This document shows positions 16,722-24,857 of a DNA stretch of 64,000 nucleotides, in pieces. The translations under genes were made by a program, and so were the position numbers. Positions within the stretch are counted from its first letter, which is position 1, and the number at the start of each line of letters is the position of its first letter. The notes beneath the pieces are model-generated. The model had not been told where the DNA came from. It saw nothing but the letters and a program-made list of their open reading frames with translations, and searched no databases. Origin of the DNA: CALDTK01 sp045110575 (GTDB taxonomy: Bacteria; Bacteroidota; Bacteroidia; Chitinophagales; Saprospiraceae); contig JBGCGF010000056.1 of NCBI GenBank assembly GCA_045110575.1, forward strand, positions 62,001 to 126,000. The letters are read 5' to 3'.

Positions 16722-19562
16722 CTACCAGATGATTCCAATGCCTCCTAACTTTCCAAATGAGAGGAATTTGGGGCCTACTGTGTGTCCAGAATTTCGCTCA
16801 ATTTTCATAAGATCTCCAAAAGCTTGGTAGCTATATAAATGACGACCAGCCGCGTCCAATACTTTACATGTTATGTCCGACAATGGCACCCCCTGGGCTT
16901 GTGCATACTCCTCCAGTCCATTTACCAGTAAGTTGCCGTTTGCATCGACACTAACATTCAGTTTTTCCAAATGCGCACCTCCAACGTTACTCACACCACC
17001 TAGCGTAAACCTCAGGCTATTCGAACAACGTGAATGTCCACCAATCTGTACGGTGCTCAAATTAACCTCCGTACCTGGCGGATAAGTTGCTGTCGTCCCT
17101 TGGGTACCGCCCGACCACGAAAACGTATAGTTATACAACGTGTCAGTGACGGAGGCTTCTAAATCGTAGAGGCCATTAAAAATTGTAGAATCAACGCTTA
17201 AGACGATTTCAGGAGCTTCCAAAATGACCAGCATAGTGTCTATACTGCACCCTTCAGAAGTACGAAAAGTCATGGGATACACACCTGGTTCAATATTTCG
17301 TCGTCGACCTATGTAAGTAGAGTCTGGAAAGTCAAAAAACGAGGTATCTCCAGAATTCGAAGAAATATTTCCAAGCCGACCGAAACATGGATCACTTTGA
17401 AAATAAGAAAAAGACCTTGGCAGTGCTATAATTAGTTTATCGATTTCACAACCAGAAACGCTATCGATCAATTCGAGATTAACGAGATCCCTACTTTCTA
17501 TACTATCCAAAATGGTAGCTGCTTCACCGTTTATAAAGCTCGTTACATGAGGAAAGGCTGAGCTTATTTCTACTTCTAACCTACCTGGAACTAAATCTCC
17601 GCAAGGGTAAATCATAGAAAACGAAGACAATATAGAATCGAGGATGAAACTACTCTCTAAATAAAATGAGAAGCTCAACCCTGCAACCCTACCCGTCTGC
17701 CTTCCGGTACCATTAAAAGTGAATGTTCCTGGCTGATTCGGCATTCCTGACCAAAACAGTTCACTTGTGCCTGTGTTTGTGCCTGCGCATCCATGGGCAG
17801 GTAGATTCTCAGGCAACCTTAATACTTCCCAAGGAATAAAATTGATTTGTATCTCTCTATCAAAGTCGCTAGGAGTAGAAGTCAACACTTCATAGTTAGC
17901 AAGCAGGCCAGCATCAGGTGTTGTGGTAATCGTTTCTCTTGCCAGAGAATAGAGTAAATATGTATAAGAACGTCCAGGCGAGTCTGCAATTCGAAGCTCA
18001 AGATAGTCTCCAAATGGAGCATCCCCTAGGTCTTCATATTGGTACAACGCATAGCCAGGGCTAACCTCACCAAGAGATTCGAACCGAGAATACTGCCCAT
18101 TTTGAAATAATCGCACATCCCCGTTAGCGTCACTGAATCTGATTCCGTCATTATCTGTTTCGAAATTACCCTGATCTAACTGAATAATTGGATTAGGATC
18201 AAGTGTAGGAGTCCAATTGGCTAGCCACTGTTCGCTTCTGCCACGCAATTCATTGAAAAGTGGACCATCAATCCAAATACTAGAATCCCTCAAAACATAC
18301 ACTGTGTCAAAATCCCCAATTAAGTCACAGTCATTTATTAAGAATCCTCGACCAAATTGAATAAGTTCTAACGTGTCCGGTAACGGGTATTCAACTTTCG
18401 GCAAGATTGGGCTGGGGCTGGATGACCATTGCATTCCATTACCTGGTAAACTAGAAGGTTGAAAAGAAAACCACCTGTAGCCAAACTCCGTCGTTGCCGC
18501 AAGAGATAAAGTGCCAGAGACGCTACGTAAAGCGAACTTTTGCAACTTATCATCCAAGACAACGGAGGCATACGACCCCAATAATTCGAATGATGAATTG
18601 ACTTTATTTATACGGCCACGTCCATTCACTCCTTCATCAATAATCCAAATAAAATCTCCCGAAGAATCAGAAAAGCTAGTGGCACTTTTTGGAACAAAAT
18701 CATGCGGTAAATAAGCATGTGATCGCTCATGCCCCAAGCTATCAAACAATAATAACTCCCTCGTAGTAACGAGCGCAAATTCAGCCCCTAAGGATACAAT
18801 AGAAACAGGATCGCCTATTATCTCCGAGAACGTCTGCAAACTTTCCGAATCGAACGATAAAAGCGTAATTAAAACAGATTTCCCGACGGGGCGAACAGGA
18901 CGATTTAAGTATTCACGGTCAAAGCTTGGAACGCGAATTACACTTACCATTTGATGCTCACCAACGGTCCATATCGCTGACTCTACTTCCAAAGGATTAA
19001 TATCAACAGAAGCTTCGGCACAAGATCGATTAAACATCGCGTCATCCGAAGCCTTTTCGATACCTGTCAAATCTCTTTTAACCAGTACTGAAGCCCAGCT
19101 CCGACCGCCGAATTGGCCACCAGAAAGATTGGCGCGCTCCAAGAGCAAATCATCCGTAGCGCCGACTACTACACCGCCCGTCGTATGTGTAATCAAGGGT
19201 CGTCTAGCCGTTGATGGCACAGCCTCTAAACGCAAACCGCTTGCCGAGACCATGCTGTCCGGCCACAGTAAACGGCTATTCGGACTCGGCGCTACTATGC
19301 GCAATCCCTCTGTTGTGCTAGTCAGTGATCCATACGACAACGGACTCATCCATACCGCCGAATCCCCCTTCACCAAATACGTCCCCTCGTCTTGTGAACG
19401 GAGTAAAGCATACACTTCACCATCCGTATGATCCAACGGCGTCGACCATGATTAGCCAGTGGGCAAGTCAGTTAGTGCTACTCTACTCTGTGCTAAAAGG
19501 ATGGCACTACTAAAAAGTAAGAAACAAACACTTAGAATAAAGCGACTAGCAATAGCAGACAT
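16722..19562 (-). pseudogene. large secreted protein with one in-frame stop near its N-terminus
   Basis: An ATG at 19562 opens a frame encoding a clear signal peptide (MSAIASRFILSVCFLLFSSA, then ILLAQ), followed by SRVALTDLPTG. A TAA then falls at 19454-19452, and the same frame continues without another stop for 909 codons (SWSTPLDHTDGEVYALL...). A single C-to-T change of CAA would give LPTGQSWS, so this is either a recent nonsense mutation or a sequencing error. The body is beta-rich with cysteine-containing repeats such as SRSFSYFQSDPCFG and an Ig/SprB-like SWSGGTQG. The end has VKxLDAAGRHLYSYQ-type residues (KVLDAAGRHLY), like a T9SS sorting domain. Function unknown. Without the leader the long part could not be exported. 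Confidence 0.75.
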
Positions 19563-19589
19563 AAAATAAATTTTGCCTGAATATAAAGT

Positions 19590-19635
19590 AGAAAAACAAA
19601 GCAGCCCTACTGATCCGTAGATCAATAGGGCTGCT
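19590..19635 (-). terminator. intrinsic terminator of the lipoprotein gene
   Basis: On the minus strand AGCAGCCCTATTGATC pairs with GATCAGTAGGGCTGCT, followed by TTGTTTTTC. It lies 25 bp past the stop of the 19660-20256 gene. Confidence 0.85.
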
Positions 19636-19659
19636 CAACAACTATAACGCGGATACTAC

Positions 19660-20256
19660 CTAGTTCTCACGATCCGTCACCAATCCAAAGGCAGTAGCCG
19701 TTGGCGCAGGGCCACCTACCGAGACGTGTACCACAGCCGCAAGACCTTCTTTTGGCCACGCCTTAAGCACTTTCGTATCAGCTACTTGATTAGCAACATC
19801 TGTCAAGAAATCAGAACCGCCAACAAGCACGATGCGCTTGCCCATGTAGTTCGATTTAATCTTTTCAGCAACGGTCGATGCCGAAGCACCAGCTTCAAAA
19901 TTGTCGACTGAGCCTTTTGAAAGACTACTCGCCGGCATGATGAGGTAGGTATTGATCGGATCATTTGAAGCCAAGAAGACTTCGCCTGCATAGCCCATCA
20001 TGTAGGTTCCAAAACCAGTCGCACGTTTACGACCCATCAATGAAATCTTGTCTCCCGTGACATCCTCAGCCCCCGTAGGCATCAAGAATAGCTCGGTAAC
20101 ACCTTCTTTCATGTGGTTCTCAAGGGCCACTTCTTCAAATAACTCTGTCGTTACTACCCCATCTACGAGGTCGAAAATGACAGGCAAAGGCTTATCAGCA
20201 CCACAAGAGGTGAGTAGTGCCAAAAACAGAATGGTAAGAAGAGTTAGGAATCTCAT
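19660..20256 (-). CDS. hypothetical lipoprotein
   Basis: A 198-residue protein with a lipoprotein leader ending LALLTSC (Cys 18). The mature part contains VIFDLVDGVVTTELF, ATGFGTYMMGYAGEVFLA, YMGKRIVLVGGSDF and VVHVSVGGPAPTATAFG. I do not recognise a family. The alternating hydrophobic strands suggest a compact alpha/beta periplasmic domain. It lies 32 bp downstream of lysA on the same strand and ends at its own terminator, so it may be co-transcribed with lysA. Confidence 0.7.
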   Translation of the reverse strand: MRFLTLLTILFLALLTSCGADKPLPVIFDLVDGVVTTELFEEVALENHMKEGVTELFLMPTGAEDVTGDKISLMGRKRATGFGTYMMGYAGEVFLASNDPINTYLIMPASSLSKGSVDNFEAGASASTVAEKIKSNYMGKRIVLVGGSDFLTDVANQVADTKVLKAWPKEGLAAVVHVSVGGPAPTATAFGLVTDREN

Positions 20257-20288
20257 AGGTCGGTTTTACGCAAGCTAACCGAAAGGGG

Positions 20289-21547
20289 TTACGCTGGGGA
20301 GTTTTCCATTTCAAAAAGACCTGTCGAAACTTGCGTCGCAACGACGTCTTCAAGCGTCTCCCGCTTGCGGATCAAGTGCGACTCACCGTTGTGAATGAGC
20401 ACTTCTGCTGGCCGCACGCGACTGTTGTAGTTGCTCGCCATGGTCATGCAGTACGCCCCAGCATTGCTAAAGCACAGCACATCACCTTCTCGTACTTCAC
20501 CCAATTGGCGATTGATACCAAAGGTGTCCGTTTCACAGATATAACCGACCACTGTGTAAATCCGTGCCTTCCCTTCTGGGTTTGTGACATTTTCAATGTG
20601 GTGATAAGACTCGTAAAACATTGGTCGAATCAGGTGATTCAAGCCGGAGTTCACACCTACGAAGACTGTGCTTGGCGTCGTTTTCACCACATTGGCTTCG
20701 ACTAAGAATTTCCCCGCCTGACTCACCAAGAATTTCCCTGGTTCAAAACATAGGGCTACTTCTCTTCCGTAAGCTTTGCAAAAATCACGAAAGCGAACGC
20801 TTAGCAATTCCCCCATCTCCTCGATGTTGGTCGCGATATCGCCCATTTTGTACGGCACTTTGAAACCACTTCCAAAGTCGACGTACTCAAGGTCCTTGAA
20901 CTTATGGGCAACATCCAAGAGAATGTCTGATGCAGCTAAAAACGGTGCGACATCAAGGATATCTGACCCTGTATGCATGTGCACGCCGATCACCTTGACA
21001 CCCGTTGCTTCAACGATGCGAAGCACATGAGGCAACTGGTAGATGCTAATCCCAAATTTCGAATCGATATGACCGACTGAAATCTTGCTGTTCCCTCCCG
21101 CCATGATGTGCGGATTGATACGCACACAAACAGGTACGTCTGCCCGCGCTTGCCCTAGCTGCTCTAGCAAAGAGATAGAGTCAACATTGATTCCTACGCC
21201 TAACGCTATGGCTTCTTCCATTTCCGCTAGGCTGACTCACTTGGTGTGTAGAGGATATCGCTTGCGCTAAAACCAGCCATCAAACCGAGACGAACCTCAT
21301 TGAGGCTCACACAGTCAAGTCCGGCGCCAAGTGTTCTGATATACCGAAGCACTTCAACATTGGTAAGTGCTTTGCAGGCATAATGCAAGGCCAGCTTAGG
21401 CACGTCGAATGCGTTCACCAATCGCTCGTATTGGTGTTTGATTACTGCTGTATTGTAGACGTAAACAGGTGTTCCGAAGCTATTTGCAATGGCTGGAAGA
21501 TCAACATCGGCCCAAAGGCCTTCTACAGTGGTAAAATCGTCACGCAT
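20289..21547 (-). pseudogene. lysA: diaminopimelate decarboxylase, broken by a -1 frameshift
   Basis: PLP enzyme (alanine-racemase fold) for the last step of lysine synthesis. The first part (from MRDDFTTVEGLW) has GTPVYVYN, the PLP lysine in HYACKALTN, and CVSLNEVRLGLMAGF, and runs into TAG at 21229-21227 after LYTPSESA. The second part continues one frame over as LAEMEEAIALGVGINVDS, with VCVRINPHIMAGG, KFGI, GVHMHTGSD, the glycine-rich FGSGFKVPYK, the CFEPGKFLV motif, GYICETDTFG, and FSNAGAYCMTMASNYN at the C-terminus. Restoring one base in GC-CTA near 21230 gives an unbroken enzyme of about 420 residues. Both halves keep all catalytic motifs, so a sequencing error or very recent mutation is more likely than old decay. 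An alternative upstream start lies at 21586. Confidence 0.88.
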
Positions 21548-21618
21548 AAACACAAATGTATCGCTCGACCACCAGAATTTGATCAAGAAGCATCTTTATG
21601 TTTAAGACCGACGATTAA

Positions 21619-21626
21619 TACCTTTT
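21619..21626 (+). promoter_or_regulatory. possible -7 element (TACCTTTT) before ECF sigma gene
   Basis: Matches TAnnTTTG at seven of eight positions. It would place the transcript start close to 21633, which argues for the internal ATG at 21727 as the sigma start. Tentative. Confidence 0.3.
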
Positions 21627-21726
21627 ACAGATGACCTTTTCACTCCAAAATACCGGCTCTACGCATCTCGCGACAAGTCGCGTACGTTTGGAGTCTAGTA
21701 CCCCATCGATTACGCTTCCGCAAAAC

Positions 21727-22299
21727 ATGACAGACGACGCGCTCATTACTCGCTGTATTGCCAACGACCGTTTGGCGCAGCGTGCCCTTTATGAGCGTTA
21801 CACCAACCGGCTGTACAGCGTAGCGATCCGATATGTTCGCCACGCCGAAACCGCGCAGGATGTTTTGGCGGAAGCTTGGATTAAGATCTTCAAAAACCTC
21901 AGCAAATTCAAGCACAGCGGGAGTTTTGAAGGATGGATGAAGCGTATCGTCAGCAATGAGGCATTAATGCACCTTCGTAAAAATCGTATCAGTGTTGCCG
22001 AACTTTCAGCAGCAGTCATGGCGCAAGAACCTTCAGATGTTCGCGTTACTGACGGACTAGAAAACGCCGATGTCCTTCGACTACTCGACACGCTTCCTGA
22101 CGGTTGCCGTACCGTATTCAACCTCTACGAACTGGAAGGATTCAAGCATCGGGAGATCGCCGAAAAGCTTGGCGTCAGTATCAATACTAGTAAAAGTCAA
22201 CTCATTCTCGCCAAGCAAAAGCTACGAGAAGCTTACCTCGTTCTTTCCCAGGAAGAAGGCCGAAACCTTCGCCCAACGCCCAACCAAACCAAGTCATGA
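21727..22299 (+). CDS. ECF RNA polymerase sigma factor
   Basis: A 190-residue sigma-70 family protein of the extracytoplasmic-function group. Sigma region 2 starts in MTDDALITRCIANDRLAQRALYERY and continues through AQDVLAEAWIKIFKNL. Region 4 has LDTLPDGCRTVFNLYELEGFKHREIAEKLGVS plus KSQLILAKQKLRE, the helix-turn-helix contacting -35 DNA. The ATG at 21727 is chosen because ECF proteins of Bacteroidota begin with M(T/S)D..L; an in-frame start at 21631 would add 32 unrelated residues. The stop overlaps the next gene by 4 bp, so it is coupled to a membrane protein, the usual sigma/anti-sigma arrangement. A GTTTTGGCGGAAGC copy lies at 21862. Confidence 0.92.
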   Translation: MTDDALITRCIANDRLAQRALYERYTNRLYSVAIRYVRHAETAQDVLAEAWIKIFKNLSKFKHSGSFEGWMKRIVSNEALMHLRKNRISVAELSAAVMAQEPSDVRVTDGLENADVLRLLDTLPDGCRTVFNLYELEGFKHREIAEKLGVSINTSKSQLILAKQKLREAYLVLSQEEGRNLRPTPNQTKS

Positions 22300-22670
22300 A
22301 AAAGCTACCGATTTCAGAAATCATGCGTGAAGCAGATGCTCGGCATACGCAACAAACACCACCTGCTGTTTGGGATCGTATCGAGGCAAGTCTTCCGGCT
22401 ACAGGGCCTTCGGCTAGGGTTCGTCAAATGAGGACTCGCTATATGACAATCGCTGCGAGTTTCTTGGTGCTCGCCATCGCTGGATGGTGGACCATCGTTG
22501 GCACTGATACGCCTTCGCTAGAAAATACGGCTGAGACCTTGAATATCGAGGGGTCATTAGAGTTAGATCCAACCCATCAAGCTGTGTTTACAGACGCGCT
22601 TTATGGTGGCGTACTGATCAATGAAGGCACCGGCGGAAGTGACCGTCTTCGTGCTTGTGTGCGCTGTTGA
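22296..22670 (+). CDS. short putative anti-sigma factor
   Basis: A 124-residue protein translationally coupled to the ECF sigma gene. The cytoplasmic part (MKKLPISEIMREADARHTQQ) contains PPAVWDRIEASLP, a pattern seen at the start of Bacteroidota anti-sigma/membrane partners. One membrane segment follows (about 49-68, MTIAASFLVLAIAGWWTIV) and then a short outer part ending DRLRACVRC. The outer part is much shorter than in typical partners, and a repeat array begins about 10 bp after the stop, so it may be truncated by repeat insertion. Inferred from context and topology, not from a diagnostic motif. Confidence 0.6.
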   Translation: MKKLPISEIMREADARHTQQTPPAVWDRIEASLPATGPSARVRQMRTRYMTIAASFLVLAIAGWWTIVGTDTPSLENTAETLNIEGSLELDPTHQAVFTDALYGGVLINEGTGGSDRLRACVRC

Positions 22671-22681
22671 ATCAACCTGCT

Positions 22682-22785
22682 TTTCTATCGCCTGCGGCGA
22701 ATAGAAAGCCTGCGGCGCTTCGTTAGGAACGGTGTTAGCCTGCGGCGCTTGCATTTAGGGACGTTGCTTTTGCCTGCGGCACTGC
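22682..22785. repeat. GCCTGCGGCGCTT repeat cluster, four copies
   Basis: GCCTGCGGCG occurs at 22690, 22708 and 22738, and GCCTGCGGCA at 22772. The first sits in a hairpin TTCTATCGCC-TGC-GGCGAATAGAA. The same oligonucleotide is clustered again at 52193-52293. The rest of the gap to 22897 holds an AAGATGAGCCGAAGGCGAGC stretch also present near 30108, and AATTCAAAATT repeats. Confidence 0.75.
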
Positions 22786-22897
22786 CGATATCCCCGATTT
22801 AAGTATTGATACGCACAACGTAAGATGAGCCGAAGGCGAGCTTAACATCTCGGCATTCAAAATTCAAAATTACCAATTCAAAATTCTGCCTTTGGCC

Positions 22898-24037
22898 CTA
22901 CCCAAACGGTCGCTGAATGAGCTCTTCTTCAGCATTTGCGAGTACTCGGTTGTTGAGAACGGTCAATAGCTGATGCCTGATGCAGCCGTCGTGACTTGCG
23001 AACGAATACGTCGTTAGCGGAACTGCGCCAACGCTAGATTTTATGGTTGTTGCCGTGCGACCAAAGTGGACCTTGGATACACCACGCTCAATGCTTGCCT
23101 GAAGTAAATCGAGGAGCAGGTTCAAGTACAACTGATGCGATGGATTGTACGCCGGATCAATCGCGCAATAGTGAGCGATGGACTCGTCTTCTCCGACCAG
23201 AAACGTGGAAAACCCCACCATCTCTTCGTCTTTGAAATACCCCCTCAGCTCTACCCTCTCTGGCGCGGAAACCTTTAGCGTGGTCACATATCCAGGTGGA
23301 ACACGATACGGCACATAAGGAGAACGCTGCAGCAATTGATCATACAGTTGATCTATGTTTTGGCGAAAGCTGACAGCCTCTTCTACACTTAACAAGCGAG
23401 TCGTAAGCCCTTCAAACTTCTTCCGGGCACGTTTTACACGCTTGCGGTACTTTGAAGGCAACGCGACGAGGTAGTCTTCAAAACAACTCCACTCCGCAGG
23501 AATAGACATGACCATTTCAGGCAATGCCTGAAGCTTCTGCCAGCCATCTTCAGCGGTTCCATTGTGCACGTCCTTCATCAGGTAGCAGCAACTCGAGGAA
23601 TGCTTTGCTAAGGATTGGCGCGCTAAACTGATGAGGTGGCTAGGATTTTCATCCTCGTTGAAATGCATGCCGCCGTTGGCGCTGTAAAGGGCTTGTCCGA
23701 ACTGCTCTAAGACTCCTCCAAAAACGATTGAAGCCATTTGAGGGCGAACATTCTCCCCTAGCTTCATCTCAGTGACAGGAAGGGTTTGCAGTAAACAGAC
23801 GCCTATAATTTTTCCCTTTCGGTAAAACGCTAGGTATCGAGATTCTGGAGCTCCTGCTTTCGCCAAAACCCTAAGCCATTCTGACGACAACCAGTACGGA
23901 AGCTCGGCTAATTGACTCCAATTAATCGACTCGCGCAGTTGATCAATCGAGAGGGCTTCCATCTCAAGGTCGCTCCCTAAGGAATGACGATCAGAGGGGT
24001 TGATTGAGGGTTCTATTCTAGAAGCAGTCTGCGGCAC
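22898..24037 (-). CDS. FemAB/GNAT-like acyltransferase
   Basis: A 379-residue cytoplasmic protein with a double-GNAT, FemAB-like layout. A positively charged LPSKYRKRVKRARKKFE lies in the middle, with LRGYFKDEEMVGFSTFLVG and HYCAIDPAYNPSHQLYLNLLLDLL towards the end, and GRTATTIKSSVGAVPL near the C-terminus. These resemble peptidoglycan-biosynthesis/recognition acyltransferases. The start codon at 24037 is GTG; an in-frame ATG at 23962 (MEALSIDQLRES) is an equally good candidate. It is divergent from the DUF6438 lipoprotein gene. Acyl donor and acceptor are unknown. Two exact copies of the 14-mer motif lie inside, in opposite orientation. Confidence 0.7.
   Translation of the reverse strand: MPQTASRIEPSINPSDRHSLGSDLEMEALSIDQLRESINWSQLAELPYWLSSEWLRVLAKAGAPESRYLAFYRKGKIIGVCLLQTLPVTEMKLGENVRPQMASIVFGGVLEQFGQALYSANGGMHFNEDENPSHLISLARQSLAKHSSSCCYLMKDVHNGTAEDGWQKLQALPEMVMSIPAEWSCFEDYLVALPSKYRKRVKRARKKFEGLTTRLLSVEEAVSFRQNIDQLYDQLLQRSPYVPYRVPPGYVTTLKVSAPERVELRGYFKDEEMVGFSTFLVGEDESIAHYCAIDPAYNPSHQLYLNLLLDLLQASIERGVSKVHFGRTATTIKSSVGAVPLTTYSFASHDGCIRHQLLTVLNNRVLANAEEELIQRPFG
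23357..23370 (+). repeat. GTTTTGGCGAAAGC motif, exact copy 4
   Basis: Exact copy, antisense to the FemAB-like gene, whose coding strand reads SFRQN here. Confidence 0.9.
23856..23869 (-). repeat. GTTTTGGCGAAAGC motif, exact copy 5
   Basis: Exact copy in the sense direction of the same gene, reading VLAKA. Confidence 0.9.
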
Positions 24038-24063
24038 GGGTAATGAACGTGAAAATACCTTTC

Positions 24064-24071
24064 TAGTTTTG
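24064..24071 (+). promoter_or_regulatory. candidate -7 element TAGTTTTG
   Basis: Perfect match to the Bacteroidota consensus TAnnTTTG, 14 bp before the ATG at 24086. No clear -33 element at the expected distance. Confidence 0.4.
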
Positions 24072-24085
24072 TTTGACCAAAGAAG

Positions 24086-24847
24086 TTGACCATTTTCGAT
24101 CTCAAACGTCTACATTTCAGACTAAAAACAAAACACGTGCATTACCTCTCCATCTTCTTGTTCAGCTTGCTTTCAATCACAGCAGCCTGTAACGGCACTA
24201 AAACCGCTACTTCTGCTATGAAAAAAGCTTCGTTTACACAAGTTGAGCTTATCCAAGGAGGATGCTTTGGTACGTGCCCAGTCTATGACCTCACGATTTC
24301 ACCGAAAGGAGAGGCTATTTATCTAGGCAAGCGCTATGCGCCATACAAAGGCCTTCACACTGGAATGCTTCAGACAGATAGCCTCGTTGCGTTCAATGCG
24401 CAAGTGAAAGAGATTTTGGCGAAAGCAGACAACCTCAAGAAGGAAATAGACTCTGGAATCGCCGACATGGCGACAAGTATCATCATCATTCGCAATGGTG
24501 CGGACTCCGTAAGATTCATTGGGACATCTGAATTCGAACCAGAAATCGAAGTCCTTCGTCAACAGTTATTCTCGATTTCTAAATCTACCGCTTGGACTCG
24601 CTCACCTGATGCAGAGCCAATACCTGCAAGCCAATTACTCGTAACATTGAAGGCTGCTGATCAAGTTCAAATCGTAACAGAAGAGTACTACCGTCAGCAA
24701 TTGAAAGTAGTACGCATGACGAGCAAAGAGCCACCAGTGTTCTTGATGCAATTTGATCCTTACACGATGAGCGCTGAAGAAATGGTGCGTGACTTACGAC
24801 GCCAACATGCAGTCGTTAACGTTGTAATCGTCGAAGAAAAAGAGTAG
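24086..24847 (+). CDS. DUF6438-domain lipoprotein
   Basis: A 253-residue lipoprotein. From ATG 24086 the leader has a long basic n-region; from GTG 24137 it is simply MHYLSIFLFSLLSITAAC. The lipidated Cys is in SITAAC either way. The mature part opens with the DUF6438 signature VELIQGGCFGTCPVYDLTI, then GEAIYLGKRYAPYKG and VRFIGTSEFEPEI. The second half (TLKAADQVQIVTEEYYRQQ, MVRDLRRQHAVVNVVIVEE) is less conserved. Function of the domain is unknown. The 3' end faces lptD, 10 bp away on the opposite strand. A near-exact 14-mer motif (ATTTTGGCGAAAGC) lies at 24413. Confidence 0.82.
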   Translation: MTIFDLKRLHFRLKTKHVHYLSIFLFSLLSITAACNGTKTATSAMKKASFTQVELIQGGCFGTCPVYDLTISPKGEAIYLGKRYAPYKGLHTGMLQTDSLVAFNAQVKEILAKADNLKKEIDSGIADMATSIIIIRNGADSVRFIGTSEFEPEIEVLRQQLFSISKSTAWTRSPDAEPIPASQLLVTLKAADQVQIVTEEYYRQQLKVVRMTSKEPPVFLMQFDPYTMSAEEMVRDLRRQHAVVNVVIVEEKE

Positions 24848-24857
24848 GCTAAATTTC

